From Fibrobacter sp. UBA4375 (GTDB taxonomy: Bacteria; Fibrobacterota; Fibrobacteria; Fibrobacterales; Fibrobacteraceae), in NCBI GenBank assembly GCA_002391195.1, contig DGRZ01000031.1, forward strand, positions 1 through 20,944: a stretch of DNA of 20,944 bases. Reading direction: 5' to 3'. The notes below the pieces were generated by a model. The model did not search any database, was not told the DNA's origin, and worked only from the letters and a program-made list of their open reading frames with translations. Below, in pieces: positions 15,444 to 20,944 of the stretch. Position 1 is the first letter of the stretch. Each line of letters opens with the position of its first letter. Made by a program: the position numbers and the translations under genes.

Positions 15444-16981
15444 ACCGTGTACACCGTCAGGGTCTTGCTGAATTCATAGCCCACGACAAGCAGGGCCTGG
15501 CCGTAGATGGGGCTCTTGTCTGCCGGAATGAACAGCAGGCCTTCGGGACCGCGGTCCTTGGGGTCAAAATAAAGGTCCACCAGTCTGGGGGCGGTTCGTG
15601 CCGACGCATCGACACCTGTAAGGTCAAAGACCGCCACACCGCTGGAGCGTTCCAGCCCCACGAAGGCGTAGCGCTTGCCGTTCACCTCGCCCACCGTCAC
15701 GTTTTCCGGCTCGCAGCCCTTCTTGGGGCTCCGGCTGTCCATCTTGACCTTGTCCTTCTTGGAATTCCAGTTGAAATAGTCGGGAGCGAGTTTCCCGAAG
15801 GCCCGTTCCATTTCTTCGCCGCTGTCCCACAGGAGCCTGCCAGTCTCGCCGTCGAACAGACTGACGGAGCGTGTGCCGAAGCCGTAAACGTAGGGGCACT
15901 TGCCGCCGGGAACTTCGTCGGGCCCTTGCTGGTCGCAACGTTCCAGCAGGCTTACCGTGAACTTTTTCAGGTGGGGCGCCACGTCGTCGTTAAAGACGGT
16001 GCGGTCCAGGCGTTCGTCGGCCAGCAGATCCGTGACCGTTCCTTCGTCGGTCCAGGCCTTGTAATCGTTCACGGAGGCGCCCTCGTTGGCGGTGAGCACC
16101 AGGGTCTTGCCGCCTACGGCAAAAGAGGCCACACCGTCGGGTTGTCTGAGCCCGCGGATAGGATAGTTCTTGATTTTGACCTTCTCGTCTTTCTTGACAT
16201 CCAGCCCGAAGCCCGGCTTGGAATGGTCCACATAGCCCAGCGGGAAAACATCCGCAATTTTTTCAGCGGCAATGTCCACCTTCGCCATAGCGTTGTTCTC
16301 TTGCAAGCTCACCCAGGCCCACTTGGAATCCTTGGAAACCGTAATGTATTCCGGTTCTATGGATCGCACAAACCCCTGCAGGCCGGGGCTGCGCATACCC
16401 TTCTTGCGGAGCGCAAGGGAATCCAGCCCCTTAAAATCCAGAACCTTTGGCGTCAGCTTGTAATCGTTGAGGCTTGCACCGTGTTCAACGGAAAGAATGG
16501 CCACGCCGCCTTCGGGGTCTTCGTTATAGTCCGCGCTGGGCGAGCCTTCGCAGGCCACGAGAATCTTGCTTCCGTCGGGGGTAAAGGTCACCATGTCGGG
16601 CAGGTGGCAGAGCCTTTGGGCTGATGCCACGGGAATCAGTCCCTCGGCATAGCGGAACAGTTGCACTTGTCCAAGGCCATGGTCGGGTTCTGCCGTTATG
16701 GAAACAGCCACCAGGTCACCGTACACCGTCACGCTGGTAGCGGGGCCGTCCAGCTGCAGGCGGCTTTCCACCTTGGGGTTCATCTCGTCAGCAAAGCTCA
16801 CCATTTCGATGAGCTTATCGCCGCCTACCACAAAGAGCATCTTTTTTTCGGGCATATAGGCGGAAATTTCGGGAGCGGCCATCTGCAGGGTCGCCACGGG
16901 CGAAAGCACGTTCCCTTTCTGGAAAACCTGTGCCGCCAACGTAGAGGCAAGAACCGTCGCTATCAGCAGGAGCAGCTTCAT
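15437..16981 (-). CDS. secreted choice-of-anchor I / beta-propeller protein
   Basis: 514 residues with a signal peptide (MKLLLLIATVLASTLAA, cut near residue 17-18). Repeated WD-like strands form a beta-propeller. SIEPEYITVSKDSKWAWVSLQ with ENNAMAKVDI, RQPDGVASF, LTANEGASVNDY, DSRSPKKGCEPENVTVGEV and YAFVGLERSSGVAVFDL are typical of choice-of-anchor I family proteins, related to mesenchyme-specific glycoprotein-like and phytase-esterase propellers. The role in bacteria is not settled; it may be a cell-surface or periplasmic phosphoesterase-like protein. No anchor or sorting domain is visible after the propeller. The start at 16981 is chosen for the signal peptide and an AGGGG upstream; the TTG at 17002 lies in the previous gene. 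It is last of a four-gene run. Confidence 0.83.
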   Translation of the reverse strand: MKLLLLIATVLASTLAAQVFQKGNVLSPVATLQMAAPEISAYMPEKKMLFVVGGDKLIEMVSFADEMNPKVESRLQLDGPATSVTVYGDLVAVSITAEPDHGLGQVQLFRYAEGLIPVASAQRLCHLPDMVTFTPDGSKILVACEGSPSADYNEDPEGGVAILSVEHGASLNDYKLTPKVLDFKGLDSLALRKKGMRSPGLQGFVRSIEPEYITVSKDSKWAWVSLQENNAMAKVDIAAEKIADVFPLGYVDHSKPGFGLDVKKDEKVKIKNYPIRGLRQPDGVASFAVGGKTLVLTANEGASVNDYKAWTDEGTVTDLLADERLDRTVFNDDVAPHLKKFTVSLLERCDQQGPDEVPGGKCPYVYGFGTRSVSLFDGETGRLLWDSGEEMERAFGKLAPDYFNWNSKKDKVKMDSRSPKKGCEPENVTVGEVNGKRYAFVGLERSSGVAVFDLTGVDASARTAPRLVDLYFDPKDRGPEGLLFIPADKSPIYGQALLVVGYEFSKTLTVYTVK

Positions 16982-16994
16982 CTTGTCAACGCCC

Positions 16995-17438
16995 CTAGTC
17001 AAAAATCAGCCAGAAAAGGAGCATGCCGACGGCAAGTCCGCCCATAAAGGAGGAACTGGTCATCATGGCGGCCTGGCTCTTGGACTGTTTTTCCTTTTCC
17101 TTGCTCTTCTCGTTGGCCTCGATAGAAACGCTCAGGGCACGGGCGCAGGTCTCGTTGCTCTTCTTCATGGTCTCGTAACTCTGTTCCCAGTTCTTGGTCT
17201 TGGCCTGCTCCGAGTTGAGGGCGGCACGCAGGGAATCCTTTTCCACCGAGCAGGAACTGTCCGCAACGGCCATCAGGCTATCCCTGTGGGTAATTTCTGA
17301 CTTGAACTCTCCGCAGGTCTCCTGAGGAGCAGACATCGTTGCGGCGGAGTCAGCCGGGGCTGCAACACTGTCCGCGACGGTCTCTGCGGCAAATCCCACC
17401 ACACTAAACAACAACAATATGCAAAGAATTTTTCTCAT
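16995..17438 (-). CDS. membrane protein with signal sequence, coiled coil and C-terminal helix, unknown function
   Basis: 147 residues. A signal peptide (MRKILCILLLFSVVGFA) precedes an Ala/Ser/Asp-rich stretch, a charged helical coiled-coil-like part at about 75-125 (KDSLRAALNSEQAKTKNWEQ onward, then KSKEKEKQSKSQ), and a C-terminal helix SFMGGLAVGMLLFWLIFD. This predicts a periplasmic coiled coil anchored at its C-terminus. GGAGG lies within the end of yciH, 3 bases upstream, so translation is coupled. The 13-base gap to the propeller gene suggests a shared transcript. The family is not recognised. Confidence 0.75.
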   Translation of the reverse strand: MRKILCILLLFSVVGFAAETVADSVAAPADSAATMSAPQETCGEFKSEITHRDSLMAVADSSCSVEKDSLRAALNSEQAKTKNWEQSYETMKKSNETCARALSVSIEANEKSKEKEKQSKSQAAMMTSSSFMGGLAVGMLLFWLIFD

Positions 17439-17441
17439 ATA

Positions 17442-17768
17442 TCATCCTCCAGCGAGCTTTACTGTATAGCCCTTCTTTTCCAGTTCGGCCTTTAGAATAT
17501 TCCGCTTGTCGCCCTGGATTTCGATGTTGAAATCCTTCACCGAGCCGCCTACCCCGCATTTCTGCTTGAGGGTGCGGGCCAGTTCCTTCAGGTCGTCTTC
17601 GTCCAGGGGGATGCCGGTCACCACGCTTGCCATCTTGCCGCCACCCAGCCGCTTGAGCTGGATACGCACCACGCCGTCACCCTGGGGGCGTTCAGCCTTG
17701 GGTTTTTCTTCCTTGACGCGTCCGATACCGCTTGCAAAGACCAGCGTGGACCTATCTTCTATCGACAT
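17442..17768 (-). CDS. yciH: translation initiation factor SUI1/YciH homologue
   Basis: 108 residues. The SUI1 fold covers about 32-108 (VVRIQLKRLGGGKMASVVTG, then LKELARTLKQKCGVGGSVKD with the conserved CGVGGS, then IEIQGDK and ILKAELEKKGYTVKLAGG). It is the bacterial relative of eukaryotic eIF1, thought to act in start-codon selection fidelity; its role in bacteria is less clear. The N-terminal STLVFASGIGRV is also typical. The start at 17768 is chosen because GGGAGG is well placed; the TTG at 17792 has no such site. It overlaps the preceding small membrane gene by 17 bases. Confidence 0.93.
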   Translation of the reverse strand: MSIEDRSTLVFASGIGRVKEEKPKAERPQGDGVVRIQLKRLGGGKMASVVTGIPLDEDDLKELARTLKQKCGVGGSVKDFNIEIQGDKRNILKAELEKKGYTVKLAGG

Positions 17769-17943
17769 CCTTGCCTCCCCTGCCAAAGACAAACCCGAGA
17801 ACCACGGCTACCAACACGTAAAAAAGCACCGCCGAAAGAAGCGCCACCATTTCGGAGCCGCTCCATTTTTCCACCTGCACAAAGAGCAGCACGGAGCACG
17901 GCATGGCCAACAAAAACAAGATTCCGGGAAGCTTATTCTTCAT
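17752..17943 (-). CDS. small two-helix membrane protein, unknown function
   Basis: 63 residues with two predicted helices, about 6-22 (PGILFLLAMPCSVLLFV) and 33-53 (VALLSAVLFYVLVAVVLGFVF), and a charged C-terminus (GRGGKDVDRR). It is first in the four-gene run and its 3' end overlaps yciH by 17 bases, which supports it being translated. The ribosome-binding site is weak. I do not recognise the family. Confidence 0.6.
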   Translation of the reverse strand: MKNKLPGILFLLAMPCSVLLFVQVEKWSGSEMVALLSAVLFYVLVAVVLGFVFGRGGKDVDRR

Positions 17944-17964
17944 ATAAGGAAAGTTAGTTAGAGA

Positions 17965-18027
17965 AATGTGTAATGTGAGATGTGAAGTGTGTAATTAGTC
18001 ATCACACATTCCACACTCCACATTATT
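17965..18027. terminator. period-7 inverted array after the xylanase gene, probable terminator
   Basis: Nine 7-base words: AATGTGT, AATGTGA, GATGTGA, AGTGTGT, AATTAGT, CATCACA, CATTCCA, CACTCCA, CATTATT. The first four and the last four are roughly complementary, so the transcript can fold into a long imperfect hairpin. It begins inside the xylanase stop region and fills most of the 79-base gap to the next gene. Confidence 0.6.
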
Positions 18028-19666
18028 TCAATTCCACCATTTCACTCTTGCCGTTGACAGTCACCTTGTACTTGCCGGGGTAACCGCGGAACTTCACGTT
18101 GCCATCGGCATCCGCAGTAAAGGTCCCGTTGGTGGTCCACACCTTGTGCCACAGGTCGTAAATCAGCTTGCCGGCAGGCTTTTCGCGACCGTCCATGGCC
18201 ACGATACCGCCGTTCTTGACCCAGTGACGGCCATCCCAGAAGCCCCACAGCAGAATACCTTCCACCGCCGGGTGGCTAAAGGCGATGCGCAGAATCATCT
18301 CGTAGCGCTTGGCCTGTTCCTCTTCGCCAAAATACATGCCCTTCTGCCAGTCGCCAAAGTCCAGCTCCGTAATCTTGATGGGGAGCCCGAGAGAGCCGAG
18401 CCTATCCAGGCGGGCCTTGATAAAGGCCGGATTCAGCTGGCGGTCGCCAAAGTGGCACTGCACGCCGATTCCGTGCACGGGAACCTTGCGGTCCAGCATG
18501 CCCTTGACCAAATCGTAAAAGCGTTCCGTTTCGCCGGCGGACACCACATTGTATTCGTTGATGAACAGCCTGGCGTCGGGGTCGGCACGGTGGGCCCACA
18601 CGTGAGCACTGTCCAGCAGGTCCCAGCCGCACTTGTTAAAGATGTAGGGCTCGTGGAAAGCCTCGTTCCACACGTCGTATTCCTTGATGCGTCCCTTGTA
18701 TTCCGAAACGTCGCGGGTGATACGGGCCTTGATCTTGCCCGCGATTTCCTTGCAGCTGCCCTGGTTGCCAAAGTGCTTGTCATAGCCGTAACCCTGATGT
18801 CCCCAGATAAGCGTGTGGGCGCGGAAGCCCCACTTGTAGGCATCCACGTAGTCCAGGTACTGCTTGAATTCGTCGCGGCGGATCTTCCCTTTCTTGGGCT
18901 CGTATTCCGGCCACTTGAACTGGTTCTCGGGAACGCCGTACCAGAAATACTTGTTGGCGGTCTTACGGTACCAGGTCTCGATACTGTCCTTGCTGGCATT
19001 CAACGCAAGTGCCGTACCGAAGGGGAATGCATGACGCATGAGTTCCACCTTTACCTGGGCACCGGGAGCCGCCTTGAGGGTAAAGTCTTTTTTGCGGAGG
19101 CTGTCGATACGGGCGGCAGAACCGTTGTACCAGCTCATGTCATCCAGGCCTTCCACCTTCTCGATGGTCACGTCGTCCATCTGCATCCAGCCCTTGGCAA
19201 GCCCCACATGGAAAGTGACGTTGTTCAGGCCGTAACCTTTCTGGTCGGCAAGGAAAACCATGGAATAGGTTTTCCATTCGTTGCTAAGCAAGAAAGAGGC
19301 GCTTTCCTTTTGGCGGTAGTCCGGAGGGCCGCCCTGCACAATGGCGTTGATGGGCATATTGCCCTTGGCCTTGAAGGTAAGAGTATAGTAGGTGGAATCG
19401 GCAAGCCACTTGGGCGGCTGCAACTGCAGGCCCCAACTGGGGTTCGGAAGCTCGGTCACCGTGACCTTCACGCCTTCGCTGCCATCTACGCCAAGGCCTT
19501 TCTCGCCCAACTTGCCCTCATACTTAGCAGGGCCATCGGGATTGTTCCAGATATACCAGCCACCGTCGCCGTAGGCCAGGTCGCCGTTGTCCAGCACATT
19601 CTGGGCCAAGGCGAAAGCCGACAGGGCACAAACCGCCACACTCACATTCTTGAAGGTCTTAAACAT
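18023..19666 (-). CDS. secreted GH10 endo-1,4-beta-xylanase with N-terminal carbohydrate-binding domain
   Basis: 547 residues. A signal peptide (MFKTFKNVSVAVCALSAFALA) is followed by a CBM4/9-like beta-sandwich at about 23-172 (NGDLAYGDGGWYIW near the start, MQMDDVTIEKV at its end), then a GH10 barrel at about 190-510. Catalytic residues are Glu335 (acid/base, DVWNEAF) and Glu434 (nucleophile, KITELDF); HAFPFGTAL, HTLIWGHQG and LLWGFWDG are further GH10 landmarks. A short C-terminal beta segment (about 515-547) follows. It would cut beta-1,4-xylan outside the cell or in the periplasm. The start at 19666 is set by the signal peptide and AAGGA 8 bases upstream; the TTG at 19693 is rejected. It stands alone, divergent from the radical SAM gene across 55 bases. 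Confidence 0.94.
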   Translation of the reverse strand: MFKTFKNVSVAVCALSAFALAQNVLDNGDLAYGDGGWYIWNNPDGPAKYEGKLGEKGLGVDGSEGVKVTVTELPNPSWGLQLQPPKWLADSTYYTLTFKAKGNMPINAIVQGGPPDYRQKESASFLLSNEWKTYSMVFLADQKGYGLNNVTFHVGLAKGWMQMDDVTIEKVEGLDDMSWYNGSAARIDSLRKKDFTLKAAPGAQVKVELMRHAFPFGTALALNASKDSIETWYRKTANKYFWYGVPENQFKWPEYEPKKGKIRRDEFKQYLDYVDAYKWGFRAHTLIWGHQGYGYDKHFGNQGSCKEIAGKIKARITRDVSEYKGRIKEYDVWNEAFHEPYIFNKCGWDLLDSAHVWAHRADPDARLFINEYNVVSAGETERFYDLVKGMLDRKVPVHGIGVQCHFGDRQLNPAFIKARLDRLGSLGLPIKITELDFGDWQKGMYFGEEEQAKRYEMILRIAFSHPAVEGILLWGFWDGRHWVKNGGIVAMDGREKPAGKLIYDLWHKVWTTNGTFTADADGNVKFRGYPGKYKVTVNGKSEMVELK

Positions 19667-19721
19667 AACTTTGTTCCTTGTGTTTGCTTGCAATATAAAA
19701 AGTTTTCTTAATTTTTATTAC
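19667..19721. promoter_or_regulatory. AT-rich divergent spacer, shared promoter region
   Basis: This 55-base gap separates the start codons of the xylanase (minus) and the radical SAM gene (plus). It is clearly A/T-rich (AATATAAAAAG, TTTTCTTAATTTTTATTA) compared with its neighbours. TTTATATTGC on the minus strand is a possible -10 for the xylanase. I see no clear operator. Confidence 0.4.
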
Positions 19722-20597
19722 ATGCACTACACTCCTTACCGCGATTTACTGCTGAAACTTTTCCCCAACTACCTGAAGGTGCGGAAGCTCCCCCTGAACG
19801 GTGGCATGAGCTGCCCGAACCTGGATGGCACCAAAGGTTTTGCGGGCTGCTCTTACTGCAACAACCGCAGTTTCAGCCCTGTCTTTGACCAGGCGCAGGT
19901 CGCCATCCAAGAGCAGCTGGACAAGTTCGTGCCGAAACTCCGGGAGAAATACCCCAACGCGGGAATCCTCGCCTACCTGCAGCCCTACACCAACACCCAC
20001 GCACCTCTGGAAAAACTGCAGGGAATTATCGACCCGATCATCAAGCACAAAGAGATTGCGGGGCTTGCCATAGGCACCCGGCCGGACTGCCTGGAAGACG
20101 AAAAGATCGCCTACCTCGCGGAACTGAACCGCAAGAAGCCCATCATCGTGGAAATCGGGTTACAGACGGCCAACGACCTGACCCTTGCCGCCATCAACCG
20201 GAGGCACACCCTGGCCGAATGGACCGATGCCGTCAAGCGTTGTCAGGGAGCGGGACTTACCGTGACCACCCACGTGATCGTTGGGCTCCCGGGTGAAACT
20301 CTCATAGATTTCAAACACACCGCCGAAGTGATTCGCGATATGAAGCTTGCCGCCGTAAAAATCCACCCGTTGCATATCGTGACCGGAACAGTCATGGCCC
20401 AGGACTACATCGCGGGGCAGTTCAAGCTGCTGGAGTTCGAAGAATACTGCTACGCCGTAGCCGAGATGATCAAGATCATCGGGAAGGATACCGCCATCGA
20501 GCGGTTCAGCGGCGAAAGCCCCAGCGAGATGCTCATCGCCCCCAACTGGTGCGGCGAGCGTGACCGGATTATCGCCGAAGTAGAGAAACTGCTATAG
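19722..20597 (+). CDS. radical SAM protein, TIGR01212/YhcC family
   Basis: 291 residues. The [4Fe-4S] cluster cysteines are Cys31, Cys43 and Cys46 in CPNLDGTKGFAGCSYC, the long-spaced CPNxDG...GCxxC form of the YhcC family rather than the classic CxxxCxxC. AIGTRPDCL, VEIGLQTAN, HVIVGLPGET and KIHPLHIVTGT match the family and are shared with the Elp3-like barrel. Its reaction is not known. The start is the ATG giving MHYTPYRDLL; the frame stays open further upstream over the xylanase start but that part is non-coding. No Shine-Dalgarno is present. A hairpin terminator follows. Confidence 0.92.
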   Translation: MHYTPYRDLLLKLFPNYLKVRKLPLNGGMSCPNLDGTKGFAGCSYCNNRSFSPVFDQAQVAIQEQLDKFVPKLREKYPNAGILAYLQPYTNTHAPLEKLQGIIDPIIKHKEIAGLAIGTRPDCLEDEKIAYLAELNRKKPIIVEIGLQTANDLTLAAINRRHTLAEWTDAVKRCQGAGLTVTTHVIVGLPGETLIDFKHTAEVIRDMKLAAVKIHPLHIVTGTVMAQDYIAGQFKLLEFEEYCYAVAEMIKIIGKDTAIERFSGESPSEMLIAPNWCGERDRIIAEVEKLL

Positions 20598-20602
20598 AAA
20601 AA

Positions 20603-20636
20603 TGGCCCGCCTAACGCGAGCCACTTTCTTTAGTTT
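20603..20636 (+). terminator. terminator after the radical SAM gene
   Basis: TGGCCCGC (20603-20610) pairs with GCGAGCCA (20616-20623) with one mismatch around a CTAAC loop. CTTTCTTTAGTTTT follows. Confidence 0.65.
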
Positions 20637-20638
20637 TC

Positions 20639-20728
20639 GCACCGAAGGTGCCATTATATTACTCAAAGCATTCCGAAGGAATGCGACCTCAAACCTCAAA
20701 GGCCGAAGGCCGCCCTCACAACCAACAA
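20639..20728. repeat. three GAA-loop palindromes and a CCTCAAA pair
   Basis: GCACC-GAA-GGTGC (20639-20651), GCATTCC-GAA-GGAATGC (20668-20684) and GGCC-GAA-GGCC (20701-20711) are perfect hairpins with the same GAA loop. CCTCAAA is repeated twice in tandem at 20687-20700. No gene lies in this spacer. Confidence 0.65.
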
Positions 20729-20755
20729 GTAATTTTGCTCTGCAAAATTACTTGT
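20725..20755 (-). terminator. perfect 14-bp hairpin over the glyA stop codon
   Basis: ACAAGTAATTTTGC (20725-20738) pairs perfectly with GCAAAATTACTTGT (20742-20755) around three bases. The right arm contains the last codons and stop of glyA, so the stem lies at the 3' end of that gene. It lacks a T-run on the minus strand. Confidence 0.55.
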
Positions 20756-20944
20756 ACAGCGGGTGCTTCTTGCAGAGTTCGACAATTTCCTGACGGATCT
20801 TGGCGAGAGCGGCATCGTCGTCCTTAGCCTTGATAGCGCGGTCGATGATGCGGGTCACGACCCGGGTATCTTCTTCGTCGAAGCCACGGGTCGTGATAGC
20901 GGCAGTACCGAGACGCACACCGGACGGATCCATCGGCTTGCGCG
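20748..20944 (-). CDS. glyA: serine hydroxymethyltransferase, C-terminal part (5' end outside window)
   Basis: The frame is open to the window edge, and 65 codons are present. SGVRLGTAAITTRGF is the conserved C-terminal GlyA segment (SGIRVGTPAITRRGF in E. coli), followed by the helical tail ending ELCKKHPLYK. GlyA is the cytosolic PLP enzyme that converts serine and tetrahydrofolate to glycine and methylene-tetrahydrofolate. The PLP lysine and N-terminus are beyond the window. The stop codon is inside a perfect hairpin. Confidence 0.93.
   Translation of the reverse strand, partial: RKPMDPSGVRLGTAAITTRGFDEEDTRVVTRIIDRAIKAKDDDAALAKIRQEIVELCKKHPLYK

Noticed and set aside
18146..19711. 521-residue open frame antisense to the xylanase
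   Set aside because: The minus-strand frame has a signal peptide, a binding domain and both GH10 catalytic Glu residues; the plus-strand frame has none and is a codon-bias shadow.

Overview
The window looks like chromosomal DNA from a fibre-degrading, Gram-negative-type bacterium of the Fibrobacter group. The reasons are two plant-polymer-type glycoside hydrolases (a GH5 tail and a GH10 xylanase with a carbohydrate-binding domain), an outer-membrane barrel protein with an Ala/Pro spacer, a mitochondrial-type aconitase, and spacers filled with short degenerate tandem words. This placement is inference and was not checked by alignment. All spacers are short (longest about 150 bases), and no tRNA, rRNA, CRISPR array, insertion sequence or phage gene was seen.

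Layout. (1) Positions 1-2399 hold the 3' part of a very unusual gene: the catalytic tail of a GH5 endoglucanase continues in frame into a cellulose-synthase-like GT2 domain with membrane helices and a degenerate PilZ-like C-terminus. (2) Positions 2534-5694 hold aconitase and yicC, five bases apart. (3) Positions 5731-8411 on the minus strand hold pepA and a cation/proton antiporter with overlapping ends. (4) Positions 8463-11904 on the plus strand hold a barrel protein, a YrbG-type Na+/Ca2+ antiporter and an MtaD-type deaminase, closed by a hairpin; a small membrane protein follows at 11996. (5) Positions 12569-15382 encode an HrpB-type helicase carrying three in-frame insertions made of repeat DNA. 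(6) Positions 15437-17943 on the minus strand hold four tightly packed genes: a small membrane protein, YciH/SUI1, a coiled-coil membrane protein and a secreted beta-propeller protein. (7) Positions 18023-19666 (minus) encode a secreted GH10 xylanase, divergent from a YhcC-type radical SAM gene at 19722-20597. (8) The right edge holds the 3' end of glyA on the minus strand.

Two things stand out. First, the GH5-GT2 fusion places a beta-glucan hydrolase outside the membrane on the same chain as a cytoplasmic beta-glucan polymerase, so one protein may both make and trim a glucan. Second, nearly every spacer, and the inside of the helicase gene, carries arrays of degenerate words with a strict 7-base period, often arranged as long hairpins. 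The words differ from site to site (CCTAAAA, GAGAGAC, GAGGTTC, TTCCGAA, AATGTGT), but the period is the same. This looks like one process that builds and moves period-7 DNA, and it has been accepted inside a conserved enzyme without breaking the frame.
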